A DNA stretch of 64,000 bases from Anaerorhabdus sp964386325. GTDB lineage: Bacteria; Bacillota_I; Bacilli_A; Erysipelotrichales; Erysipelotrichaceae. The first letter of the stretch is position 1; each line of letters begins with the position of its first letter. Below are positions 7,202-15,232 of the stretch, in pieces. The notes under the pieces were generated by a model that was not told where the DNA came from, ran no database searches, and saw only the letters and a list, made by a program, of their open reading frames with translations. The stretch covers positions 62,001 to 126,000 of the forward strand of contig CAYLQY010000005.1 of assembly GCA_964386325.1 (NCBI GenBank). Direction: 5' to 3'. The position numbers were made by a program, and so were the translations under genes.

Positions 7202-9259
7202 ATGAAAAATAACAACCGATTTTTAAATTATTTACCTTATTTGGTTGTGCTCATTGCAATGTTTAGTTTATTCAACTTGGGGGGCAGTCAATCAGCTACT
7301 CAAAAACTAACGTACAATCAGTTAATTAAGGTATTAGAAGAAGAAAAAGTTACACAAGCTGACTTTAGCATTGGCTACAATGTAGTTACTGTTAAAGGAA
7401 AGTACAATGATGGCGTACAAGAAGTTGTCTTCACATCAACAATTCCAAATACTGAAGGACAAACTGATTTAGTATTAGGGTTGCTTGAAAAAGGTGATGT
7501 AGCTGTCATTGATGCAGAACAAAGTAATCTACTTGTAGATACATTGTTGTCATTTATTCCTTACCTATTATTAGGAGGGTTTGCAGTTTTCATGCTTACT
7601 CGTATGAATGGTGGAGGACAAAACAAAGCATTTGAATTTTCCAAGTCACGTGCGCGTCTAGAAGGAAACATTCGTGTTCGTTTCAAAGATGTAGCTGGAT
7701 GTGATGAAGAAAAAGAAGAAATGGCTGAAATTATTGATTATTTAAAATCACCAAAGAAATTCGCAAAAATGGGAGCTCGTATTCCTAAGGGAATATTAAT
7801 GGTAGGTCCTCCAGGTACTGGTAAAACATTGCTTGCGAAAGCTGTTGCAGGTGAAGCGGATGTTCCATTCTATAGCATTTCTGGATCTGATTTCGTTGAA
7901 ATGTTCGTAGGGGTTGGGGCAAGCCGTGTGCGTGATATGTTTAAGAAAGCGCAACAAACTGCACCATGTATGATTTTTATTGATGAAATTGATGCGGTAG
8001 GACGTCAACGTGGAGCTGGATTTGGTGGCGGACATGATGAACGTGAACAAACATTAAACCAATTATTAGTTGAAATGGATGGTATTGGAGAAAATGCGGG
8101 AGTTGTAATTATTGCCGCAACGAACCGACCAGATGTTCTTGACCCAGCATTACTTCGCCCAGGTCGTTTTGACCGTCAAATTACTGTTTCTCTACCTGAC
8201 CGTAAAGGACGTAAGGAAATTCTTGAAGTACATGCTAGAAACAAAAAATTTGGTAATGATATTGATCTTGAAGCACTTGCAAGACGTACACCAGGATTCA
8301 GCGGAGCTGATCTTGAAAACGTATTAAATGAAGCAGCAATACTTGCAGTTCGTGAAAGTTCAGAAGTTATTCATATGGCACAACTTGATGAAGCAGTTGA
8401 CCGTGTTATGATGGGACCTGCTAAGAAGAGCCGTAAATATGATGAAAAATCAAAGAAACTTGTTGCTTATCATGAAGCAGGACATGCGATTATTGGCTTG
8501 TTCTTAGATGATGCAACAGTTGTTCAAAAAATTACAATTATTCCACGTGGACAAGCAGGTGGATATAACTTGATGACTGAAAGAGAAGAAAAAATGATGC
8601 ACACAAAGAAAGATTTAATGAGTACAATCACTTCTTATATGGGTGGTCGTACTTCAGAAGAAATTTTCTTTGATGATATTTCAGCTGGTGCATCAGGTGA
8701 TATTGCCTCTGCAACACGTATTGCAAAAGATATGGTAACAGTTTACGGAATGAGTGATTTGGGACCAATTAAATATGATAGTGGTAGTGATAATGTTTTC
8801 TTAGGAAGAGATTATAATTCACCTTCTAACGTATCAGGACAAATTGCATTTGAAATTGACCAAGAAGTTCGTAAGATCATTGATACTTGTCACAAACAAG
8901 CACACAAGATTATTACAGAACATAGAGAAGATTTAATTAGGATTGCAGATGCACTTCTTGAATATGAAACAATTACTGCTGAACAAATTGATCGTGTAAT
9001 CAAAGGATTACCAATTAATGTTGAAACTCCAAAAGAGGAAAAACCAGTTGAAGTGGTAGATGCAGAAGTAGTTGAAACTGTTGTAGAAACAAGTGAAAAC
9101 AAAGAAGAAAAACCTGTTAAGAAATCAACTCGTGGTCGTAAACCTAAGGCTACTCAAGTTGGATTAGACTTAGAATCTACGCAACATGTTGAAGAAAGAA
9201 CAGATATGGAAGAAGATGGCGAAGTAGAAGATGTCATCACAAAAACACCAAAAATGTAA
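7202..9259 (+). CDS. ftsH: ATP-dependent zinc metalloprotease FtsH
   Basis: 685 aa membrane-anchored AAA+ protease that degrades misfolded and regulatory membrane and soluble proteins. Two membrane segments (about 11-28 and 118-134) flank a small outer domain; then Walker A GPPGTGKT (~202-209), Walker B IFIDEID, the second-region-of-homology arginines (RPGRFDRQ), and the zinc site HEAGH (~424-428) with a downstream Asp ligand region. The tail after ~600 is a long acidic, low-complexity extension rich in Glu, Val and Lys, longer than in many relatives. AAAGGAGTG lies upstream of the ATG. A terminator follows at 9265. Confidence 0.97.
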   Translation: MKNNNRFLNYLPYLVVLIAMFSLFNLGGSQSATQKLTYNQLIKVLEEEKVTQADFSIGYNVVTVKGKYNDGVQEVVFTSTIPNTEGQTDLVLGLLEKGDVAVIDAEQSNLLVDTLLSFIPYLLLGGFAVFMLTRMNGGGQNKAFEFSKSRARLEGNIRVRFKDVAGCDEEKEEMAEIIDYLKSPKKFAKMGARIPKGILMVGPPGTGKTLLAKAVAGEADVPFYSISGSDFVEMFVGVGASRVRDMFKKAQQTAPCMIFIDEIDAVGRQRGAGFGGGHDEREQTLNQLLVEMDGIGENAGVVIIAATNRPDVLDPALLRPGRFDRQITVSLPDRKGRKEILEVHARNKKFGNDIDLEALARRTPGFSGADLENVLNEAAILAVRESSEVIHMAQLDEAVDRVMMGPAKKSRKYDEKSKKLVAYHEAGHAIIGLFLDDATVVQKITIIPRGQAGGYNLMTEREEKMMHTKKDLMSTITSYMGGRTSEEIFFDDISAGASGDIASATRIAKDMVTVYGMSDLGPIKYDSGSDNVFLGRDYNSPSNVSGQIAFEIDQEVRKIIDTCHKQAHKIITEHREDLIRIADALLEYETITAEQIDRVIKGLPINVETPKEEKPVEVVDAEVVETVVETSENKEEKPVKKSTRGRKPKATQVGLDLESTQHVEERTDMEEDGEVEDVITKTPKM

Positions 9260-9264
9260 AGATA

Positions 9265-9287
9265 AAGGGGCCGATGCTCCTTTTCTT
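9265..9287 (+). terminator. Terminator after ftsH
   Basis: AAGGGGC pairs with GCTCCTT (one G-T) around CGAT, followed by TTCTT. Confidence 0.7.
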
Positions 9288-9300
9288 ATGAGCAATCGAA

Positions 9301-9328
9301 TTACGAAAGTGATTGCATATGATATAAT
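9301..9328 (+). promoter_or_regulatory. Probable promoter of hslO-dusB
   Basis: Consensus -10 TATAAT at 9323-9328 with a weak -35 TTACGA 16 bp upstream; the hslO start is 27 bases downstream of the -10. Confidence 0.5.
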
Positions 9329-9354
9329 CATAGAGATAAAAAGAGGTAATAAAG

Positions 9355-10242
9355 ATGAAAGATAGTTTAGTTAAAGCAATAGCCCTTCATGGGAAAGTAA
9401 GAATATACGCAGTAAAGAGTACAGAGTTATGTGAGACTGCTCGTCTTCAACATGATTTGTGGCCAACATCACAAGCTGCATTAGGAAGAATCATGTCAAT
9501 TGGAACAATTATGGCAGCAATGTTGAAAAATGAAGATGAGAAAATTGTCATTCAAATTAATGGAAATGGACCAATTGGAACATGCATGGTTGAATGTCGA
9601 TACAATGGAGATGTTAAAGGATTTGTTGGTGATAATGAAATCTATTTGAAATACAATGATTCAAATAAATTAGCAGTAGGATTGGCAGTAGGCACTGATG
9701 GTTATTTGAAGGTTACTAAATATACTGGACTAAAAAATAATTTCACAGGACAAGTTGCATTACAAAGTGGTGAAATCGGTGATGATTTTGCTTATTACTT
9801 TACAGTATCTGAACAAACACCATCGGCAGTATCAGTAGGTGTTCTTGTGAATACAGATACTAGTTGTAAGGCAGCAGGTGGATTATTAATTCAAATTCTT
9901 CCAGATGCAACTGAAGAAGATATTCAACATGTTGAAAGAGTTGTCGCGAATTTGAAACCAGTAAGTCAATTAATTGATGAAGGATTGTCACCACAAGACA
10001 TCATAAAATCATGTTTTGAAGATGCAGAAATTCTAGAAGAGAAATCAATTCAATGGAATTGTGATTGCAGTAAAGATCGTTTTAAAGCAGCACTTTCAAC
10101 AATTACTTCACAAGATCTTGAAGAAATGATTCATGAAGATCATGGATGTGAAGTAAAATGTGAGTACTGTAATAAAACATATAAATTTGATGAAGATGAT
10201 TTAAAACTTATTTTGGAGTTTAAGAAATCATGTGGAAAATAA
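9355..10242 (+). CDS. hslO: Hsp33 redox-regulated chaperonin
   Basis: 295 aa. Hsp33 is a cytosolic holdase switched on when oxidation releases its zinc. The C-terminal zinc switch is visible as C236-X-C238 and C269-X2-C272, matching the CXC...CXXC pattern; the N-terminal chaperone domain has the family's LHGKVRIYAVKST-like opening and a GPIGT motif. The start has AGAGGTAA upstream. It overlaps dusB by 13 bases, indicating one transcript, and an hslO-dus-lysS order is common in Firmicutes. Confidence 0.95.
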   Translation: MKDSLVKAIALHGKVRIYAVKSTELCETARLQHDLWPTSQAALGRIMSIGTIMAAMLKNEDEKIVIQINGNGPIGTCMVECRYNGDVKGFVGDNEIYLKYNDSNKLAVGLAVGTDGYLKVTKYTGLKNNFTGQVALQSGEIGDDFAYYFTVSEQTPSAVSVGVLVNTDTSCKAAGGLLIQILPDATEEDIQHVERVVANLKPVSQLIDEGLSPQDIIKSCFEDAEILEEKSIQWNCDCSKDRFKAALSTITSQDLEEMIHEDHGCEVKCEYCNKTYKFDEDDLKLILEFKKSCGK

Positions 10243-11240
10243 GAGATATAGAAATTCATAACCCCATTGTCATAGCTCCGATGGCTGGAGTGAGTAATAG
10301 TGCCTTTAGAGAAATATGTTTTGAGTATGGAGCAGGATTAGTCTATACAGAAATGATTAGCGATAAAGCATTATGTTTTAAAAGTAAGAAAACATTTGAA
10401 ATGACCCGCTCTTTAGAGACCGAACATCCATTAGCGATGCAGCTTTTTGGGCATGATAAAGAATCAATGATTCAAGGAGCGATATACTTAGACCAGCATA
10501 CTCAATGCGATATCATTGATATTAATATGGGTTGCCCAGTTAATAAAATAGTAAAGTCAAACGCTGGATCAGCTTTAATGCGTGAACCAGAATATGCCAT
10601 TGAAATGATTGGTGAAATTGTTAAAGCGGTGAAAAAACCAGTAACAGTTAAAATGCGTTCGGGGTGGACGAAAGATACAATCAATTGTGTAGAACTTGCT
10701 ATCGGACTTGAAAAAGTAGGTGTAAGTGCAATTGCAGTTCATGGTAGAACACGTGGACAAATGTATGAAGGTGAAGCAGATTGGTCTTGGGTTAAAAAAG
10801 TAAAAGAAGCTGTATCAATACCAGTAATAGGAAATGGTGATATTCGTTCAATTGAAGATGCTTATCGCCGTTTAGAAGAAACGGGATGTGATGCAGTTAT
10901 GATTGGACGAGGAGCTATTGGAAATCCATTCCTAATAAAACAACTTGTTGCTTCATTTAAAGGTGAAAATGATTTCAATCCAACATTTGAAGAACGAATG
11001 GAAATGGGAATTGATCATGCAAAACGATTGAGTAATTTACTAGGTGAAGAAGTTGCGATGAAACAAATGCGTAGCTTAGCAAGTTGGTATATTCAAGGAA
11101 TGCCTTTTAGTGCAAAAATTAAAAATGAAACAAGTAAATTAAGAACATTAGATGATTTAAAAACATTATTTGGCGATTACGCAAAATTTTTGAAAGAGTG
11201 GGAAGAAGCTTATGAAGGTAGAGAAACCGAAGATCAATAG
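10230..11240 (+). CDS. dusB: tRNA-dihydrouridine synthase, DusB type
   Basis: 336 aa FMN- and NADPH-dependent enzyme reducing uridines in the tRNA D-loop. TIM-barrel motifs: APMAGVSN near residue 15, the NMGCPVNKIVK motif with its catalytic Cys near residue 98, KMRSGW, HGRTRGQMY and GNGDI. It starts inside the end of hslO and ends overlapping the pentapeptide gene by 29 bases, so translation of the three is probably coupled. Confidence 0.93.
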   Translation: MWKIRDIEIHNPIVIAPMAGVSNSAFREICFEYGAGLVYTEMISDKALCFKSKKTFEMTRSLETEHPLAMQLFGHDKESMIQGAIYLDQHTQCDIIDINMGCPVNKIVKSNAGSALMREPEYAIEMIGEIVKAVKKPVTVKMRSGWTKDTINCVELAIGLEKVGVSAIAVHGRTRGQMYEGEADWSWVKKVKEAVSIPVIGNGDIRSIEDAYRRLEETGCDAVMIGRGAIGNPFLIKQLVASFKGENDFNPTFEERMEMGIDHAKRLSNLLGEEVAMKQMRSLASWYIQGMPFSAKIKNETSKLRTLDDLKTLFGDYAKFLKEWEEAYEGRETEDQ

Positions 11241-11835
11241 TTTAGAAAATGCGGTATTTGATAAATGTATTGATGAACTTGATTTCTATGGTAAGTTTAT
11301 CGAGACAAGTCCAACAAAGGGTCTGTTTGATGAATGTAAGGTTGATAGTTGTCACTTTAAGAAAGTGGATTTCACAAAAAATCATTTTGAATGTAGTGAA
11401 TACTTAGATGTAATCTTTGAAAATTGTGATTTCTCAACAGTTGAATTTAGTGATGTGAATTTTCATCGTTGCCAATTTATTAACTGTAAATTAGCAGGCA
11501 CTAATTTTTATAAATGTATATTTAAGAATGTGGAAATTTTAAGTTCACTTCTATGTATGACTAATTTTTCTAATGGAAAAATGGAAAAGATAAAAGTAGA
11601 AGATTCTAATTTTGAAGAGTCAAGATTCTTTCAAATGACCTTAAAAGAGTTTGTAATTGTGAATCTTAATTTTATTAAAGCAGAGTTCTTTGAAACATCA
11701 CTAAAAGATATTGATTTTTCTAAAACAGAAATTGAAGGAATTACCTTAGACTTAAATAGTCTTAAAGGAATTAAAGTGAATTCAAATCAAGCGGTAAGAC
11801 TTGCAAGTTTATTAGGTATCCAAGTAATTGATTAA
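11212..11835 (+). CDS. Pentapeptide-repeat protein
   Basis: 207 aa. From about residue 33 to 165 the chain is built of five-residue steps with a Phe/Leu centre and small or Cys side residue (for example KKVDF TKNHF, then ENCDF STVEF SDVNF HRCQF), which folds into a right-handed quadrilateral beta helix. The C-terminal helix with VRLASLLGI is like that of Qnr/EfsQnr-type dimerising pentapeptide proteins. Those mimic DNA and protect gyrase, but the family is functionally diverse, so a Qnr role here is only a possibility. Starts within dusB (29-base overlap) behind GGGAAGAAG. It ends 6 bases before the -35 of the lysS promoter. Confidence 0.85.
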   Translation: MKVEKPKINSLENAVFDKCIDELDFYGKFIETSPTKGLFDECKVDSCHFKKVDFTKNHFECSEYLDVIFENCDFSTVEFSDVNFHRCQFINCKLAGTNFYKCIFKNVEILSSLLCMTNFSNGKMEKIKVEDSNFEESRFFQMTLKEFVIVNLNFIKAEFFETSLKDIDFSKTEIEGITLDLNSLKGIKVNSNQAVRLASLLGIQVID

Positions 11836-11841
11836 ATCACT

Positions 11842-11870
11842 TTGACAATACCTTTAAAAGTAGATATAAT
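11842..11870 (+). promoter_or_regulatory. Promoter of the T-box-lysS unit
   Basis: TTGACA (11842-11847), 17-bp spacer, TATAAT (11865-11870): a consensus vegetative promoter starting transcription near 11877. Confidence 0.93.
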
Positions 11871-11876
11871 CAAAGC

Positions 11877-12096
11877 GTATATCAATGATGAAGAGATGAG
11901 TAGTTTATTAGAAACTTAAAGAGAGCCCTAACTGGTGTGAATGGGTAAGTGAAAGATAAATGAATAAAGACTTGGAGTTGAACGTTTATTCGCGTTAAGA
12001 ATGACTTATAAAGTCACTAAGACAATACAAGCGATTGTATTGTGAATTAGGGTGGTACCACGGTTAACTCTCGTCCCTATTGGATAGAGAGTTTTT
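11877..12096 (+). ncRNA. T-box riboswitch leader of lysS
   Basis: A 220-base leader with the T-box core AGGGTGGTACCACG at 12049-12062. AATTAGGG can pair with CCCTATT to form the antiterminator, competing with a terminator hairpin AACTCTC (12066-12072) / GAGAGTT (12087-12093) plus T run. The 5' part carries the GATGAAGAGATGAGTA stem-I base and an AGAGAG motif. An AAA/AAG lysine triplet at 11966-11969 precedes the GGAGTTGAACG segment and is the likely specifier, but the exact register was not proven. Uncharged tRNA-Lys should stabilise antitermination and raise lysS expression. Confidence 0.9.
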
Positions 12097-12121
12097 ATTT
12101 TGGAAAGAAGGAGTTGAAATT

Positions 12122-13612
12122 ATGGAACTAAATTTATCAGAACAAGAAGTAATACGCCGTCAAAAGATGGAAGAATTAAAAGAAAAAGGAATTGAACCAT
12201 TTGGGAAAGCCTTTGATAGAACTCATCATTCTCAAGAAATCAAAAATACATATGGTGAGAAAACGAAAGAAGAATTAGAAGCATTAGATGTACATGTAAG
12301 AGTTGCAGGTCGTATTATGACAAAGCGTCGTATGGGAAAACTTGGGTTCATGCATATACAAGACCGTGATGGACAAATTCAAGTTGTAATCAACAAAGCT
12401 GTTGTAGGTGAAGATGTTTATGAAATCTTTAAGGCAAGTGACTTGGGTGATATCATCGGAATCGAGGGTGTTGTAACTAAAACTGATTCAGGAGAATTAT
12501 CAGTAAAAGCGCATGAATATACACACTTAACAAAAGCACTTCGTCCATTACCTGAAAAGTTTCATGGACTTACTGATGTAGAAGAAAGATTCCGTCGTCG
12601 TTATGTTGACTTAATTATGAATGAAAATAGCCGTAAAGTAGCAATGTTACGTCCGCGTATTATTCGTGCTATTCAACACTATTTAGATGGACAAGGATTA
12701 ATCGAAGTTGAAACTCCAGTTCTTCAACCAATTCTTGGTGGAGCTGCAGCTAGACCATTTGTAACACATCACAATACATTAGATATGGATTTCTATTTAC
12801 GTATTGCAACGGAGCTTCCATTAAAGCGTTTAATTGTTGGTGGACTTGAAGGTGTTTATGAAATTGGTCGTCTATTCCGTAATGAAGGAATGGATACTAA
12901 ACACAATCCAGAATTCACAACCGTTGAAGCCTATGTTGCTTATTCAGATATGGAAGGCATGATGAAACTTAACGAAGGCTTATTTGAAAGTGTTGCATTA
13001 GAAGTATTCAATACAACAGACTTTGAATTTGCAGGAAATCAAGTTTCATTAAAAGCACCATTTAAAAGATGGCATATGGTAGATGCGGTTAAGGAAGTTA
13101 CAGGCGTAGATTTTTGGAAACAAGTAACTCTAGATGAAGCATTAGCTCTTGCGAAAGAACACCATGTAGAAGTTCAAGGACATCAAAAATCTGTAGGTCA
13201 AATTATCAACTTGTTCTTTGAAGAATTTTGTGAAGATAAAATTACTCAACCTACATTTGTATATGGACATCCAGTGGAAATTTCACCACTTGCGAAAAAG
13301 AATCCAGAAGATCCTCGATTTACAGATCGTTTTGAATTATTGATTTATGGAACAGAGTATTCAAATGCATTCTCTGAATTGAATGATCCTATTGATCAAA
13401 GAGAACGTTTCGAAGCGCAATTAAAACTTAAGGAATTAGGCGATGATGAAGCAACAGAAATGGATACTGATTATGTAGAAGCTCTTGAATATGGATTACC
13501 TCCTACAGGTGGTATTGGTATTGGTATTGACCGTTTTGTCATGTTACTAACAGGTAATGAGTCAATTCGTGAAGTATTATTATTCCCACACATGAAACAT
13601 AGACAAGACTAA
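12122..13612 (+). CDS. lysS: Lysyl-tRNA synthetase, class II
   Basis: 496 aa from ATG 12122 (GAAGGAG upstream; an earlier in-frame ATG lies inside the terminator hairpin and is unlikely). An N-terminal OB-fold anticodon-binding domain (VRVAGRIMTKRRMGKLGF) is followed by the class II catalytic core: RFRRRYVDL (motif 1 region), motif 2 FRNEGMD, and motif 3 GIGIGIDRFVMLL. The protein charges tRNA-Lys. It is controlled by the T-box upstream. Its last 11 codons with the terminator are duplicated 3.5 kb downstream (17110). Confidence 0.97.
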   Translation: MELNLSEQEVIRRQKMEELKEKGIEPFGKAFDRTHHSQEIKNTYGEKTKEELEALDVHVRVAGRIMTKRRMGKLGFMHIQDRDGQIQVVINKAVVGEDVYEIFKASDLGDIIGIEGVVTKTDSGELSVKAHEYTHLTKALRPLPEKFHGLTDVEERFRRRYVDLIMNENSRKVAMLRPRIIRAIQHYLDGQGLIEVETPVLQPILGGAAARPFVTHHNTLDMDFYLRIATELPLKRLIVGGLEGVYEIGRLFRNEGMDTKHNPEFTTVEAYVAYSDMEGMMKLNEGLFESVALEVFNTTDFEFAGNQVSLKAPFKRWHMVDAVKEVTGVDFWKQVTLDEALALAKEHHVEVQGHQKSVGQIINLFFEEFCEDKITQPTFVYGHPVEISPLAKKNPEDPRFTDRFELLIYGTEYSNAFSELNDPIDQRERFEAQLKLKELGDDEATEMDTDYVEALEYGLPPTGGIGIGIDRFVMLLTGNESIREVLLFPHMKHRQD

Positions 13613-13682
13613 TTTAAAGAGTATATAACTAGATTAAAACACGTGATAACCCTTTTAAATAAAGGATAAACATGTGTTTTTA
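13580..13682 (+). repeat. Left copy of the lysS-end direct repeat
   Basis: Covers the last 11 codons of lysS, its stop, and the downstream terminator. The right copy is at 17110-17206: 38 of the first 41 bases match and 46 of 47 match across the terminator, with the spacer between them shorter in the right copy. Confidence 0.88.
13637..13682 (+). terminator. Terminator of lysS
   Basis: Long hairpin: AAACACGTG pairs with CATGTGTTT (one G-T), with an inner CCTTT/AAAGG stem, then TTTTT. Confidence 0.85.
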
Positions 13683-13757
13683 ATTTTTATAGGACTTCAT
13701 GATTAAGGTATAAAAAATGTCGTTTTTTGTGTCAAAAATGAAAAAATGAGTCGAGAA

Positions 13758-13976
13758 TTATATCTTGCGTGAGTCAATTATTTCAATCTTATGCTTATCA
13801 AAAAGCACAATTTCCATTTTTAAATTAAGCATAGATAGATCATGAATTTTTATTGATTCAAAGGCATCATAATCACTATTTGATGTTGAATCAAATAGTA
13901 AAATAGAACTCCTTATATTTAGACGTTTGTCTTGAAGTTTATAAATGTTATATAAAGCTATAAAGAAAATTAAGTA
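13758..13976 (-). pseudogene. C-terminal gene fragment without a start
   Basis: A 72-codon open frame with natural-looking protein composition (hydrophobic start YLIFFIALYNIYKL, then SSILLFDSTSNSDYDAF and KMEIVLFDKHKIEIID) but with no ATG, GTG or TTG start near its beginning; the frame is closed upstream by TAG at 13977-13979. It reads like the end of a membrane-associated protein left behind after truncation. No family was recognised. It could also be chance, though this is a long open frame for sequence this AT-rich. Confidence 0.35.
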
Positions 13977-14073
13977 CTATATATTATAAACATTAAAAAT
14001 AAATGTTTTATAATGTAACTGACTACCTTACACAGGTTTCACAAAAATAGGGTAGTGATAATTTTGTAATCTT

Positions 14074-14104
14074 ATACACTATACTTAGGGCAGGTATAGT
14101 GTAT
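14074..14104. repeat. Perfect 11-bp hairpin in front of the small ORF
   Basis: ATACACTATAC (14074-14084), 9-base loop, GTATAGTGTAT (14094-14104). The right arm overlaps the ATG at 14103. Could be an operator, a translation-blocking hairpin or an element end. Confidence 0.6.
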
Positions 14105-14356
14105 GGAAAATACAAAACTGAAGTCAAAAAAGGATTCTCTAATTGAACTTACCAAAAAAATGCAAATAATATAAATGTATGTATCGATTTCTTTGCGAAT
14201 TCTAAATATCAAACTGGATTTTATCGTGAGAAGTGTAACTGTACTATTCTCGATAAAATACTCAACTATATTTTAGAATCATCTCTTACTTCCAAAAAAT
14301 TGATTATTACTGCTCTTAATGTTTCTGAACTCTATTTTAACCTTTTATGTATCTGA
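14103..14356 (+). pseudogene. Small ORF interrupted at an A7 run
   Basis: ATG 14103 opens a frame MENTKLKSKKDSLIELTKK that stops at 14172. At the A7 run 14154-14160 a -1 shift joins a second frame of 67 codons (through SKYQTGFYREKCN and KLIITALNVSELYF) ending with TGA at 14354, directly before the right inverted repeat. The composite product would be ~84 aa. Either an A was lost in the run and the gene is dead, or the slippery run is used as a programmed frameshift as in some insertion sequences. No homologue recognised. Confidence 0.35.
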
Positions 14357-14370
14357 TAGTCAGTTACATT

Positions 14371-14553
14371 TAATAATAAAAAACCATTTGAATAGATGAT
14401 TTGAAAAAAAGTGTTTCTAACTGAAAAAAATAAGGGATGACGTAAATCAACTAACAAGATAAAATAACTATTGATGTTGCTATTCCACTTGATACAAAGG
14501 TAATTTAACATAAGAAACTATATAAAAGTGAACATAATAAAAACATAGAAAAC
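14371..14553. other. Intergenic stretch, no gene seen
   Basis: AT-rich DNA without a convincing ORF, start or structured motif; possible decay product. Confidence 0.5.
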
Positions 14554-14578
14554 ATGAGAAAAGGATGTCTCATTTTTT
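14554..14578 (+). terminator. Terminator-like hairpin inside the island
   Basis: ATGAGA (14554-14559) and TCTCAT (14568-14573) around an 8-base loop, followed by T5. It lies upstream of the XRE gene and could end a transcript of which only remnants remain. Confidence 0.55.
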
Positions 14579-14643
14579 AAAATAGTAATTTGTTTCTAAC
14601 GGTTTTATTAATGTTAAAATTAATAAAGGGGATGCTATCTATT

Positions 14644-14838
14644 ATGGAAAATACGGAATTAGGGATTACAATAAGAAATTTAAGAATTAACAAAAAAATA
14701 ACAATAACTGAGTTAGCGAAAAGAGTTAATTATTCAAGAACATATATTTCGATACTAGAGAGTGGACAAATTAATGCAACTAATGAAATATATCAAACTA
14801 TTTTTAGTGTATTAGGAGTAGAATATATTTCAATGTAG
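14644..14838 (+). CDS. XRE-family HTH protein, probably a truncated Rgg/PlcR-type regulator
   Basis: 64 aa, from ATG 14644 with AAAGGGGAT ~10 bases upstream. Residues ~6-60 are a complete XRE helix-turn-helix (GITIRNLRINKKITITELAKR, then YSRTYISILESGQ). The protein stops just after the domain. In Rgg/PlcR-type regulators an N-terminal HTH of this kind is followed by ~220 residues of TPR-like peptide-binding domain; here a shifted frame directly downstream encodes a short Tyr/Leu-rich helical piece, so a frameshift and truncation is likely. Alternatively it is a genuine small XRE repressor. It lies 395 bases upstream of the protease gene on the same strand. Confidence 0.7.
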   Translation: MENTELGITIRNLRINKKITITELAKRVNYSRTYISILESGQINATNEIYQTIFSVLGVEYISM

Positions 14839-15037
14839 AAAACTTAAATTGCTAAAGATGATTATCGAGAATGAGACAAATAATAGTGATTATATAGAAT
14901 TATTAAATGAAACGTATAATTTAATAAAAATAGATGGAGATAGCGAATCAATTGCAATTATCAAGTTATGGTTGATTGATTATTATAAGATAAAGCATAT
15001 GTATAAAGAAATAACAAAACTATTTATAAAGTGTTAG
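14822..15037 (+). pseudogene. Remnant of the regulator's helical domain
   Basis: Open frame overlapping the end of the XRE gene in the +1 frame, with only a TTG near 14849 and no clear ribosome site. It reads SDYIELLNETYNLIKIDGD...KLWLIDYYKIKHMYKEITK, an alternating helix pattern like a TPR pair. Most simply it is the continuation of the regulator after a frameshift, and is itself cut short at 15037. Confidence 0.4.
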
Positions 15038-15152
15038 AAACAATTGACTGTAATTGAATGTTTAAATAGAGATTGTGGCGAAGGTCTTGAACGAAGATTA
15101 ATTTTGTTTTGAGTTATAATATAAATATATAAATAATATAGGAGGATAAATT

Positions 15153-15203
15153 ATGGCGAGATATAAGAACGGAGATAAGAAAAAAGTGAATATTTTTTAT
15201 TAA
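15153..15203 (+). CDS. Possible 16-residue peptide
   Basis: ATG 15153 is preceded by a near-perfect AGGAGG seven bases upstream and a TATAAT at 15115-15120. It encodes MARYKNGDKKKVNIFY. The peptide is basic and polar, unlike hydrophobic Rgg pheromones (SHP/SIP). It may be a leader peptide, a signal, or only the remnant of a longer gene that kept its ribosome site. It ends 29 bases before the protease gene. Confidence 0.35.
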   Translation: MARYKNGDKKKVNIFY

Positions 15204-15232
15204 AACTTAAAAAGTTAAGGAGAGGACTTATT

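Larger units (their letters stand above)
14012..14370. mobile_element. Small inverted-repeat-bounded element (MITE-like)
   Basis: Perfect 14-bp inverted repeats AATGTAACTGACTA (14012-14025) and TAGTCAGTTACATT (14357-14370) bound a 359-bp segment. Inside are an 11-bp hairpin at 14074-14104 and a frameshifted small ORF whose stop codon abuts the right repeat. Size and layout suit a miniature transposable element or a trimmed insertion sequence; a clean target duplication could not be assigned. Confidence 0.45.

Noticed and set aside
15153..15203. SHP/SIP-type hydrophobic pheromone
   Set aside because: The peptide is basic and polar, opposite to known Rgg pheromones.
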